Below, in pieces: positions 1 to 6,493 of a stretch of 10,573 bases of DNA. The translations under genes were made by a program, and so were the position numbers. The stretch's first letter is position 1. Every line of letters begins with the position of its first letter. Where the stretch lies: the NCBI GenBank assembly GCA_035293245.1, contig DATDOO010000122.1:1-10573 (forward strand), in the 5' to 3' direction. This stretch comes from DATDOO01 sp035293245 (GTDB lineage Bacteria; Pseudomonadota; Gammaproteobacteria; Methylococcales; Methylococcaceae). The notes under the pieces are model-generated. The model ran no database searches. It was not told the origin of the DNA and worked only from the letters and a program-made list of their open reading frames with translations.

Positions 1-2619
1 CAACTGGCCGTCCTCGTCGCGGATCATCGCCGGGCCGGACACCATGCGGAGATCCGCCAGTTGGGCGATGGGCACCTGGGCCCCGCCGGGGGTGGAGACC
101 AGCACCCGGCCCAGCTTGTCCACGTCGTCGCGCTGCTCGCGGAGATAACGGATGTTGATGGGATAGCGCTCGCGGCCCTCGACGGTGGTGGCGATGCTTT
201 CGCCGCCGATGGCCGATTCGATGACCCTTCCTACGTCCATCACGGTCAAGCCATAACGGGCGATGGCTTCGCGCTTGATGGCGAAATCCAGGAAATAGCC
301 GCCGGAAACCCGCTCGGCGTAAGCGCTGCGCGTGCCGGGGACCGACTGGGCCGCCATCTCGATGTTCTTGCCGATGGACTCGATGGTCTTGAGGTCGGGG
401 CCGAAGATCTTCACGCCCACCGGCGTCCTCACCCCGGTGGTGAGCATGTCCACCCGCGCCTTGATGGGCATGGTCCAGGCGTTGGTCACGCCGGGCAACT
501 GGAGCGCCCGGTCCATCTCCTCCACCAGGGATTCGTAACTCACGCCGGGCCGCCAGGACTCCTTCGGCTTGAGATTCACCACCACCTCCATCATGGAAAA
601 CGGCGCCGGATCGGTGGAGGTTTCCGCCCGCCCGGATTTGCCGAATACCCGCTCCACTTCCGGGAAAGTCTTGAGGGTACGGTCCATCTGTTGCAGGAGC
701 CTTCCGGCCTCGGTGACGGAGATGCCGGGGAAGGTGGTGGGCATGTAGAGGATGGTGCCTTCGTAAAGGGGCGGCATGAATTCCGAACCCAGTTTTTGCC
801 AGACGGGGACGATGGCCAGGGTGCAGGCCAAAGCCAGGAAGACCACCTTGAGCCGATGGCGTAAAGCCAGCCGCAGCACCGGCGCATAGAGCTTTTGCAG
901 CCCCAGGCTGACGGGATGGCGGCGTTCCGGGAGGATGCGGCCGCGCACCAGCAGGGGCAGGAGCGCCGGAATCAAGGTGATGGCCAGAAAGGCGCTCATG
1001 GCGATGGCCAGGTTCTTGGTCCAGGCCAGCGGCTGGAACAGCCGGCCTTCCTGGGCTTCCAGGGTGAAGACCGGCATGAAGGCGATGGCGATGACCAGCA
1101 GTGAGGCGAAGATGGCCGGTCCCACTTCCTTGGCCGAGTCGATGAGGATCTGGTTGCGTTCGGCCAACCTTCTTTGCATTTCCGCGGGCGTTAGTGCCGT
1201 TCCGGTCCCTTCCCCCCACGGGGGAAGGTTAGGATGGGGGCGATCAGAATCAGTTTCCGCAACCTCATTCGACTCGCCCCCACCTGTCCTCCCCCGTGGG
1301 GGGAGGGACGTACTAACGGACGATTCCGTCAATTCAACCGCATTGCTCCTTTCCTCCCACTCCTCCAGCCGCTTGTGGGCGTTGTCCACCATGACGATGG
1401 CCGCGTCCACCATGTCGCCGATGGCGACGATGATGCCGCCGATGGACATGATGTTCATCCCCACCCCCAGAAAATGGATGGGGATGAAGGCGATGAGCAC
1501 CGCCAGCGGCAGGGTCAGGATGGGAATCAGCGCCGAGCGTAGATGCAGCAGAAAGCCGACAATGAGCACGCTGACCACCGCCAGTTCCTCGATGAGGTTT
1601 TCCGTGGCGGTGGCGACGGAGGCGCGGATCAGGTCGCTGCGGTCGTAAGTGGTCACCACCCTGACGCCTTGGGGCAGGGACGGCTCGATCTCCTGGAGCT
1701 TGGCCTTGATGCGGGCGATGACTTGGGGCGTGTCTTCCCTGAAGCGCATGATGACGATGCCGCCCACCGCCTCGCCCTGGCCGTCCAGTTCCACCAGCCC
1801 GCGGCGCATGTCCGGCCCCAGCGCCACCCGCGCCACGTCGCGCAACAGGACCGGCGTGCCCTTGCCGCTGACGCCGACGGCGATCTGTTCGATGTCCGCC
1901 ACCGACTTGATGTAGCCGCGGCCCCTGATCATGTATTCCACGCCGGAAAACTCCACCACCCGCCCGCCCACGTCCAGGTTGTTCATGCGGACGCGTTCGA
2001 TGATTTCGTTCAGGGACAGCTTGTAGGCCTGCACCTTGGCCGGGTCCAGGTTGATCTGGTACTGGCGCACGAAGCCGCCGACGCTGGCCACCTCCGCCAC
2101 GCCGTCCAGGGCGCTCAGCCAGTAGCGCAGATACCAGTCCTGCAGGGAGCGCAGTTCCGCCAGGCTGTGGCTGCCGGATTCGTCCACCAGGGCGTACTGG
2201 AACACCCAGCCCACGGCGGTGGCGTCCGGCCCCAGCCGCGGCGCCACGCCTTCCGGCAGCCTGCCGGCCAACTGGTTCATGTACTCCAGCACCCGCGAGC
2301 GCGCCCAGTAAATGTCCGTGCCGTCCTTGAACAGCACGTACACGTAGGAAAAGCCGAAATCGGAAAACCCGCGCACCACGGTCACGTTGGGGGCGGAAAG
2401 CAGGGCGGTGACGATGGGATAGGTGATCTGGTCTTCCACCAGGTCGGGGGAACGCCCCATCCACGGGGTGTAAATGATGACCTGGGTGTCGGAAATGTCC
2501 GGCAGGGCGTCGATGGGGGTGTTCTTCAGCGCCCACAGCCCGCCCGTCGCCAGCGCGAACACCAGCAGGAAGACGATGAAGCGGTTCTTGGCGCTGAATT
2601 CGATGATTTTCTCGACCAT
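1..2619 (-). CDS. cusA: CusA-like heavy-metal efflux RND pump, 3' end outside the window
   Basis: This is the inner-membrane, proton-driven pump of a CusCBA-type tripartite efflux system that exports metal, probably Cu(I)/Ag(I), from periplasm or cytoplasm. The ATG at 2619..2617 follows a GAGGT ribosome site six bases upstream, and 873 codons are open to the window edge; homologues have about 1,040 residues, so the last part is missing. Visible landmarks are the N-terminal helix followed by NTPIDALPDISDTQVII, the fourth transmembrane helix GDMVDAAIVMVDNAHKRLEE with the proton-relay aspartate, and EVGPAIFASLLV of the next helix. Three methionines (in ILYMPTTFPG near residue 626, PFSMMEVVV and VDMLTTG) align from memory with E. 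coli CusA M573, M623 and M672, which favours Cu/Ag over the Zn/Co/Ni CzcA class. The loop after helix 4 carries about 50 extra residues encoded by a palindromic repeat pair. The gene is separated from its expected adaptor partner by 2.7 kb. Confidence 0.95.
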   Translation of the reverse strand, partial: MVEKIIEFSAKNRFIVFLLVFALATGGLWALKNTPIDALPDISDTQVIIYTPWMGRSPDLVEDQITYPIVTALLSAPNVTVVRGFSDFGFSYVYVLFKDGTDIYWARSRVLEYMNQLAGRLPEGVAPRLGPDATAVGWVFQYALVDESGSHSLAELRSLQDWYLRYWLSALDGVAEVASVGGFVRQYQINLDPAKVQAYKLSLNEIIERVRMNNLDVGGRVVEFSGVEYMIRGRGYIKSVADIEQIAVGVSGKGTPVLLRDVARVALGPDMRRGLVELDGQGEAVGGIVIMRFREDTPQVIARIKAKLQEIEPSLPQGVRVVTTYDRSDLIRASVATATENLIEELAVVSVLIVGFLLHLRSALIPILTLPLAVLIAFIPIHFLGVGMNIMSIGGIIVAIGDMVDAAIVMVDNAHKRLEEWEERSNAVELTESSVSTSLPPRGRTGGGESNEVAETDSDRPHPNLPPWGEGTGTALTPAEMQRRLAERNQILIDSAKEVGPAIFASLLVIAIAFMPVFTLEAQEGRLFQPLAWTKNLAIAMSAFLAITLIPALLPLLVRGRILPERRHPVSLGLQKLYAPVLRLALRHRLKVVFLALACTLAIVPVWQKLGSEFMPPLYEGTILYMPTTFPGISVTEAGRLLQQMDRTLKTFPEVERVFGKSGRAETSTDPAPFSMMEVVVNLKPKESWRPGVSYESLVEEMDRALQLPGVTNAWTMPIKARVDMLTTGVRTPVGVKIFGPDLKTIESIGKNIEMAAQSVPGTRSAYAERVSGGYFLDFAIKREAIARYGLTVMDVGRVIESAIGGESIATTVEGRERYPINIRYLREQRDDVDKLGRVLVSTPGGAQVPIAQLADLRMVSGPAMIRDEDGQL
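1175..1350 (-). repeat. In-frame inverted pair of REP-like palindromes inside cusA
   Basis: Two related units lie head to head. On the plus strand the first has a hairpin core at about 1208-1228 (CCTTCCCCC, CAC, GGGGGAAGG). The second has its core at about 1288-1307 (CCTCCCCC then GGGGGGAGG). The second unit read on the minus strand matches the first read on the plus strand: both run from CGTTAGT through the palindrome to TGGGGGCGA. The reading frame is uninterrupted and encodes low-complexity peptide with SLPPRGRTGGGE and PHPNLPPWGEG. From the EEW of helix 4's end to EVGPA there are 76 residues here, against about 23 in E. coli CusA as I remember it. Two inverted REP units are the layout of a REPIN/BIME. 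Confidence 0.85.
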
Positions 2620-2730
2620 GCGGCTACCTCGCTGTTCCGATCCTGGTTTTTTCAGCGTAGCGTCCGGCGGATGGCCGTTACTCACCGCTGGTTCGCTGAC
2701 AAGGCGCTCTTCAGATGAGACGTAGCGCTG

Positions 2731-2800
2731 GGCGTAATAGGCGATAGCCGTATTACGCCGGATGAGGAGTCACCCTCCTCCGGCGCAATATGCGAGGACG
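2731..2800. repeat. Tandem hairpins of a GGCGTAATA-type intergenic palindrome upstream of cusA
   Basis: The first hairpin is GGCGTAATA (2731-2739) plus GGC, a GATA loop, GCC, a bulged G and TATTACGCC (2751-2759). The second is GAGGAG (2764-2769), a TCACC loop and CTCCTC (2775-2780), extendable by GCCG/CGGC outside an AT bulge. A third segment at 2782-2800 (GGCGCAATATGCGAGGACG) matches 17 of 19 bases at 4484-4502. This looks like a palindromic intergenic repeat family. No T-tract follows either hairpin on the minus strand, so I do not call a terminator. In the rest of the 251-base gap between cusA and the toxin gene I see only the cusA ribosome site and no convincing promoter. Confidence 0.7.
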
Positions 2801-2870
2801 CTGTTTCGCCCGTTTGCTGAACCCTCAGAGGTCATCCGGTCGGCATTCCAAACAAGGGATAGAACCACGA

Positions 2871-3302
2871 TCAAATTCCCCCGTGTCTAGCCCAAAACTC
2901 CCCTGGCGTCACGATGGGATAGCGTTCGGCCAGCGCCAGCAAATCCTTGTCCCCGGTGATGAGGTAGTCGGCGCCCGATGTCGTAAGCGCCGCCAGCAAG
3001 GTTCCCAGCACGGGCTGGTCGTCAATGTCGCGCAAGTTCGGTTCTACGCCGGGCAGCGGCTCGATGACTTCGGCTTGTATGGAAAGAATATCCACCAAGT
3101 CGCCCATCTCCGCCGCCGACAAACCATGGCGATGCGCCAGGCGGGGCAGTGCGCGGCGCAACTCCTCCACGATGTAAACGGAAAGCAGCACCTCTACCGA
3201 ACCGTGACGCCATGCGGCCATGATCTTGCCCGGCACGCTGGCCGGATAAGCGAGACCTGAGAGCAACACGTTGGTATCGAGCACCACGCGCAGGGTGGGC
3301 AC
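2871..3302 (-). CDS. PIN-domain toxin of a type II toxin-antitoxin pair
   Basis: This encodes a 143-residue protein with the PIN ribonuclease fold; PIN toxins cut RNA with a Mg2+ site built from conserved acidic residues. The first motif is VVLDTNVLLSG with D9, followed by VEELRRAL with E46/E47, DIDDQP with D94/D95, and YLITGDKDLLAL with D118 and D120, all in the expected order and spacing. This matches the subgroup often annotated as 'putative toxin-antitoxin system toxin component, PIN family' (COG1569-like). The start is GTG at 3302; a stop lies three codons upstream in frame, so no earlier start exists. It begins six bases after the antitoxin stop, which implies co-transcription and probably coupled translation. 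The catalytic residues look complete, so the toxin is probably active. Its RNA target cannot be read from the sequence. Confidence 0.88.
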   Translation of the reverse strand: MPTLRVVLDTNVLLSGLAYPASVPGKIMAAWRHGSVEVLLSVYIVEELRRALPRLAHRHGLSAAEMGDLVDILSIQAEVIEPLPGVEPNLRDIDDQPVLGTLLAALTTSGADYLITGDKDLLALAERYPIVTPGEFWARHGGI

Positions 3303-3308
3303 GGTTGT

Positions 3309-3602
3309 TCAACGCGGCTTGGCGGGTGCGCGTGCCTGTGCCCGTTCAAGCTCAACGGCAGCTTCGACTTCAGCCATCCCTTCCGCCTCGGGCAAATGCG
3401 CAAAACCGGCCTCTATCCGTTGGCATAGTGCGTCGAAGCGGTTCTGCATGCGGCGAATGCGCTCGAACAGCCGGGCATCGACCAGTGCGGCTACCGGCTT
3501 GCCGTCTTTGTTGATCACGACACTGTCGTGCCGGTATTGCACCTGGTTGAGCATTTCGCCCAGATTCTGCCGGAAGGTAACCGCGCTGGTTTCGGTAATC
3601 AT
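3309..3602 (-). CDS. Phd/YefM-type antitoxin
   Basis: This encodes a 97-residue protein. Residues 1-55 fit the Phd/YefM DNA-binding fold: MITETSAVTFRQNLGEMLNQV, then HDSVVINKDGKPVAALVDARLFERI. The charged, Ala/Glu-rich C-terminal part (55-97) would be the toxin-binding tail that is disordered when free. The order, antitoxin first and PIN toxin six bases behind, is that of a type II pair. Antitoxins of this family normally repress their own promoter, alone or with the toxin; the operator would lie upstream of 3602, but I could not identify it. The ATG at 3602 has an AGGG a few bases upstream. It may stabilise the accessory segment between the two halves of the efflux operon. Confidence 0.85.
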   Translation of the reverse strand: MITETSAVTFRQNLGEMLNQVQYRHDSVVINKDGKPVAALVDARLFERIRRMQNRFDALCQRIEAGFAHLPEAEGMAEVEAAVELERAQARAPAKPR

Positions 3603-3713
3603 GACGCCCTGGTTGATATGATCCTATCGGTCATTGTGGCCAAAGGTCCTGGGGCGGTCAATGCGACGTGCGCTTGCCGGATAGCCACTCCCGGCGGTAA
3701 CGAGTCGAGCAGT

Positions 3714-3786
3714 AATAACTTGAACAATAAAGCCATTTTTCTGGGTTGGGTTGGTCAGATACATTTCTCCAACGGTTCAAGTTATT
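3714..3786. repeat. 73-base element with perfect 12-base inverted ends
   Basis: AATAACTTGAAC at 3714-3725 is matched perfectly by GTTCAAGTTATT at 3775-3786. Inside lies a shorter inverted pair, GTTGG (3750-3754) and CCAAC (3769-3773). The element is AT-richer than its surroundings and ends nine bases before the left REP of the transposase. It could be a structured transposon end, a tiny MITE-like remnant or an RNA hairpin. I see no target-site duplication around it. The remainder of the gap between the antitoxin start and the transposase (3603-3713) holds nothing I can assign. Confidence 0.6.
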
Positions 3787-3794
3787 TTTGCGCT

Positions 3795-3843
3795 GGTTCC
3801 CAAGCTCCAGCTTGGGAACCCGGCCCCGGAAGCTCCAGCTTCC
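3795..3843. repeat. Left REP copy flanking the RAYT gene
   Basis: Two palindromes stand side by side. The first, 3795-3820, has arms GGTTCCCAAGCT and AGCTTGGGAACC around CC. The second, 3828-3843, has arms GGAAGCT and AGCTTCC around CC. Both are joined by CGGCCCC. An inverted copy of the whole arrangement follows the transposase at 4409-4462. REP palindromes beside a tyrosine transposase are the known substrates of RAYT proteins. Confidence 0.9.
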
Positions 3844-3856
3844 TCTTCCCGATCCC

Positions 3857-3860
3857 GGAG
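3857..3860 (+). promoter_or_regulatory. Ribosome binding site that fixes the RAYT start
   Basis: GGAG lies seven bases before the ATG at 3868. It supports this start over the in-frame ATG at 3751, whose extra N-terminal residues would merely translate the REP (for example VPKLQLGNPAPEAPAS). Confidence 0.6.
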
Positions 3861-3867
3861 TCTCCCC

Positions 3868-4401
3868 ATGCCCCGCAGTCGCTACCGCATCCTGGAAAAA
3901 CAACACCCGCACTTCCTGACCGCGACGGTCAACCACTGGCTGCCCATCTTCACCCGTCCGGAGACGGTCAACATCGTGCTGGATTCCTGGCGGTTTCTGC
4001 AGCGGGAAGCCGGCTTCGAGCTTTATGGCTACGTCATTCTGGAAAACCACCTGCACCTCGTCGCCGCGTCCGAGGATTTGAGCCGCGACATGCAGCGCTT
4101 CAAATCGTACACCGCCAAGGAAATCGTCGCGTATCTGGAGCAACGCCGATCCGCCAAGGTTCTTGAACTACTGGCGCTGTTCAAACGTGCCCACAAAACC
4201 GAGTCCACCTATCAGGTCTGGGAAGAAGGCAATCATCCGCAGATCATCGAATCCGAAGCGGTGCTGCGCCAGAAGCTGGATTACATTCATCAAAACCCGG
4301 TGAAGCGGGGCTATGTGGATGAGCCGGAGCATTGGCGGTATTCCAGTGCGCGGAACTATGCCGGTCTGGAGGGATTGATCGAAGTGACCCGGGCTTGGTG
4401 A
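3868..4401 (+). CDS. REP-associated tyrosine transposase (RAYT, Y1/HUH family)
   Basis: This 177-residue protein belongs to the single-strand DNA transposases that cut and join REP sequences through a tyrosine. The N-terminus SRYRILEKQHPHFLTATV leads to the HUH motif NHLHLV with H61 and H63, which would bind the metal ion. The family signature LDYIHQNPVKRGYV follows; Y139 aligns from memory with the catalytic Tyr115 of the E. coli RAYT. The C-terminus HWRYSSARNY is also typical. Length and all key residues are intact, so it may be active. It is the only plus-strand gene in the window. Inverted REP copies begin 25 bases before its start and 8 bases after its stop. RAYTs are usually single-copy, vertically kept domesticated genes rather than selfish insertion sequences, so it need not have mobilised its neighbours. 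Confidence 0.93.
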   Translation: MPRSRYRILEKQHPHFLTATVNHWLPIFTRPETVNIVLDSWRFLQREAGFELYGYVILENHLHLVAASEDLSRDMQRFKSYTAKEIVAYLEQRRSAKVLELLALFKRAHKTESTYQVWEEGNHPQIIESEAVLRQKLDYIHQNPVKRGYVDEPEHWRYSSARNYAGLEGLIEVTRAW

Positions 4402-4408
4402 GGTTTCG

Positions 4409-4462
4409 GGAAGCTGGAGCTTCCAGGGCCGGGTTCCCAAGCGGGGCGGGAGCTTGGGAACC
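4409..4462. repeat. Right REP copy flanking the RAYT gene, inverted relative to the left
   Basis: The palindrome at 4409-4424 has arms GGAAGCT and AGCTTCC. AGGGCCG follows, and then the larger palindrome at 4432-4462 whose arms GGTTCCCAAG and CTTGGGAACC enclose a longer, G-rich centre. Read on the minus strand this reproduces the left copy (3795-3843), apart from the enlarged centre of the big palindrome and one base in the linker. Confidence 0.9.
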
Positions 4463-4483
4463 AGAGAATGGGGTGCAACCTAC

Positions 4484-4511
4484 GGCGGAATACGCGAGGA
4501 CGTCATTCCGC
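4484..4511. repeat. GCGGAAT palindrome, second copy of the 2782-2800 repeat
   Basis: GCGGAAT (4485-4491) pairs with ATTCCGC (4505-4511) around a 13-base centre. The segment 4484-4502 matches 2782-2800 at 17 of 19 bases in the same orientation. The preceding CCTACGGCGGAATA is typical of a palindromic intergenic repeat found in many proteobacteria. The palindrome ends four bases before the stop codon of the next minus-strand gene. Confidence 0.6.
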
Positions 4512-4514
4512 GGG

Positions 4515-5234
4515 CTAAGTGAGTTCATTCTTTCGCTTGCGCCATTCGTCCCAAGAGCACGGTGGAATTCGGACTCTGCTCTGTCCGCTCCAGATGAAAT
4601 ACGCAATCACACCGCCATCAATTTCGGGATGGACATGCGTTACCAGTCCGCCGACCGACACTACGTTGTCGCAATGCCCGGAATGCCTCCCGCCGAATGC
4701 ACCGGAGAGGGAGAACGCGAAGTCATCACCGTATGAGCCGTCACCGACAACTTTCTGATATGGCAAAAGCCGGAATCGTGCTTCAAGGAATTCTTCGCTT
4801 AGCCGCTCTCCGTGCCATTCGAGAGGGTCTCCGAAATGCCCGTATCCCGACAGGTAAATGTCGCCGCGCTCCGAGACTTCGCACAGCAACGTAGCGGTGC
4901 CGTCATAGACGTTCACTTGAAAGGCCGGGACCGATAACTTGCGACATAACTCCGAGAGGCGCATTCGCGAAGTACCAGTGGCCCTCTCGCTCAATAGTTC
5001 CAGCGGCGCGGTCTTGACTACAGTCCAAGATTCAGCGCCGGGAAACACTACGACACCCCACAAGTCATTTTCCAAAGCCGCTGCGTACTGCATGGGTTCG
5101 TAGCTGAAACGCTCGCGTTTCGGAGGTGCTGCAACGCGCTTCATCCCTTCACGGGCGAAACTTGATTCCAATGCGGCGACGACCAAAGCCGGGTCATTCG
5201 CCTTCACGTATGTCGTGTTTTCCCAGTATCCCAA
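4515..5234 (-). CDS. Hypothetical protein, 239 residues, TTG start
   Basis: I do not recognise this family. The protein is soluble: there is no signal peptide and no membrane helix. It begins MGYWENTTYVKANDPALVVAA, has a conserved-looking middle (ALENDLWGVVVFPGAESWTVVK, then LCEVSERGDIYLSGYGHFGD), and ends in a Trp/Arg-rich tail, SWDEWRKRKNELT. The aromatic and glycine-rich character suggests a small enzyme-like or immunity-type fold, but I cannot assign a function. The start TTG at 5234 is fixed by AGGAGG five bases upstream, and no earlier start fits. Its composition looks less GC-rich than the flanking efflux genes, which agrees with acquisition together with the toxin-antitoxin and RAYT genes. 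No metal-binding motif is visible, so a role in efflux is not supported. Confidence 0.7.
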   Translation of the reverse strand: MGYWENTTYVKANDPALVVAALESSFAREGMKRVAAPPKRERFSYEPMQYAAALENDLWGVVVFPGAESWTVVKTAPLELLSERATGTSRMRLSELCRKLSVPAFQVNVYDGTATLLCEVSERGDIYLSGYGHFGDPLEWHGERLSEEFLEARFRLLPYQKVVGDGSYGDDFAFSLSGAFGGRHSGHCDNVVSVGGLVTHVHPEIDGGVIAYFIWSGQSRVRIPPCSWDEWRKRKNELT

Positions 5235-5239
5235 CGGAG

Positions 5240-5245
5240 CCTCCT
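5240..5245 (-). promoter_or_regulatory. Strong Shine-Dalgarno site deciding a TTG start
   Basis: AGGAGG on the minus strand sits five bases before the TTG at 5234. It is the best ribosome site in the window and the main reason for accepting a rare start codon for the 239-residue protein. Confidence 0.65.
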
Positions 5246-5289
5246 ATGAATCCCAGCGGGTAATTACAAAGTTCCGCATAGTACCCGGC

Positions 5290-5313
5290 AAAAAACGACA
5301 CGCGCCAAGCGCG
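5290..5313 (-). terminator. Possible Rho-independent terminator after cusB
   Basis: On the minus strand CGCGC, a TTG loop and GCGCG are followed by TGTCG and then six T. The stem is short and the T-tract begins five bases after it, so this is a weak candidate. It lies about 50 bases beyond the cusB stop. If real, it would end the ATPase-tolC-cusB transcript before the accessory genes. In the rest of 5246-5362 I see only a short palindrome, AGCATT/AATGCT, spanning the cusB stop. Confidence 0.3.
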
Positions 5314-5362
5314 ATAACCGCACGCCATTGTCTCGCGTCCAACGACCGCCCCAAGGAGCATT

Positions 5363-6493
5363 TCAATGCTTCATCCCCGCCATGCCCCCCACCGCCGCCT
5401 TCAACTGGCTTTCTGAATCCAGGAGGAAGTTGGCCGAGGTGACGATGTGCTCGCCCTCTTTCAGTCCTTCGAGAATTTCCACCCAGTCGCCGCTCCTCTG
5501 GCCGGTCTTGACGCTGCGCCATTCCAGCTTGCCGCCGCCGTGGTGGATGAAGATGACCTGCCGCTCGCCCGATTCCAAAACAGCGTCCCTGGGGACGGCG
5601 AGGCGCTCGCCCAGGGGCACGGCGAGTTGCACGTCGGCGTACATGCCGGGCTTGAGGAGTTCCTTGGGGTTTTCCAGTTCGAAGCGCACCTTGGCGGTGC
5701 GGGTTTCCGGATCGACGGTGGGGTAAATGAAGCCGATGCGCCCGCTGAACGTGGCCTGCGGCGCGTAGGACAGGCTGACCGTGGCGGTCTGTCCCGGCTC
5801 GACGAGGGGCAATTCGTATTCGTAGATGTCGGCCAGAACCCAAACCTGGGACAGGTCGGCGATGGTGTACAGCACCTCGCCGGGCATGACGCGCATCCCG
5901 GCCATGGCGGTCTTTTCGATCACGGTGCCGCTCAAAGGCGCGTGGAAAGGCAGGGCTTTCAGCACCTTGCCGGTGCGTTCCAGCTCCTGGATGTGGGAAT
6001 CGGCCACGTCCCACAGTTGCAGGCGGCGGCGCGACACGTCGAGGATGGTCTTGGCGCCTTCCGCCACCTCGGGAAATTCGCTGCCGCCCAGCGTTTGCGC
6101 GGCGCGCACGGCCAGCAGGTACTCTTCCTGGGTGGCCAGTAGTTCCGGGCTGTAGAGGGTGAACAGCACCTGGCCTTTTTTGACTTTCTCGCCGGTGGTG
6201 TTGACCAGTAGCCGGTCGATCCAGCCTTCGATCTTGAGGTTGACGCGCGCCATGCGGCGTTCGTCCATTTCGACGCGGCCCACGGTGCGGATGAGTTTTT
6301 CCACCGGCCGGCGCGCCGCTTCCTCGAATTTGACCCCGATGGACTGGAGGCGCTCCTGGCTCAGGGTGAGGGTGTTGGGGGCTTCTTTGGGCGTGGGCGC
6401 CTCGTGGGCGGTGTGTTCCCCTGTTTCGGCCGTCGCCGCGCCGCTCAGGACCATGAAAATCAAGCCACTTGCGAGTGAGACGGACCTTTTCAT
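5363..6493 (-). CDS. cusB: CusB-like periplasmic adaptor (membrane fusion protein)
   Basis: This 376-residue periplasmic protein links the RND pump to the outer-membrane channel. Residues 1-22 are a signal peptide ending near GAATA. The first lipoyl half follows (KIEGWIDRLLVNTTGEKVKKGQ, about 87-108). The family hallmark YSPELLATQEEYL begins the alpha-hairpin near 114. The second lipoyl half (SGTVIEKTAMAGMRVMPGEVLYTIADL), the beta-barrel (VWVLADIYEYELPLVEPGQ) and the membrane-proximal domain follow in order. Its start overlaps the tolC stop as ATGA, with GGGGAG five bases upstream of the ATG. The mature N-terminus (about 23-60) has two His but no Met, whereas E. coli CusB binds Cu/Ag through N-terminal methionines, so metal handling may differ. 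The C-terminus GGMAGMKH adds two Met and a His. The paired pump gene is 2.7 kb away. Confidence 0.93.
   Translation of the reverse strand: MKRSVSLASGLIFMVLSGAATAETGEHTAHEAPTPKEAPNTLTLSQERLQSIGVKFEEAARRPVEKLIRTVGRVEMDERRMARVNLKIEGWIDRLLVNTTGEKVKKGQVLFTLYSPELLATQEEYLLAVRAAQTLGGSEFPEVAEGAKTILDVSRRRLQLWDVADSHIQELERTGKVLKALPFHAPLSGTVIEKTAMAGMRVMPGEVLYTIADLSQVWVLADIYEYELPLVEPGQTATVSLSYAPQATFSGRIGFIYPTVDPETRTAKVRFELENPKELLKPGMYADVQLAVPLGERLAVPRDAVLESGERQVIFIHHGGGKLEWRSVKTGQRSGDWVEILEGLKEGEHIVTSANFLLDSESQLKAAVGGMAGMKH

Noticed and set aside
1175..1350. Disruption of cusA (pseudogene) by the repeat
   Set aside because: Codon-by-codon reading across 1440 to 1081 shows no stop and no frame change, and conserved motifs resume directly after the repeat.
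1334..2536. A 400-codon minus-strand frame inside cusA
   Set aside because: It is a shifted frame of cusA, rich in Arg, Gly and His. The frame starting at 2619 carries the conserved motifs.
1543..2718. A 391-codon plus-strand open frame opposite cusA
   Set aside because: The minus strand codes for an unmistakable RND pump here. The plus-strand translation is low-complexity (His, Asp, Gln) and has no ribosome site.
2640..2720. A promoter for cusA (TTGTCA on the minus strand)
   Set aside because: No acceptable -10 hexamer lies 16-18 bases downstream, so the match is not supported.
3751..3867. N-terminal extension of the transposase from an upstream ATG
   Set aside because: The extra residues translate the REP palindromes, no ribosome site precedes the ATG, and the family begins near the PRSRYR segment at 3868.
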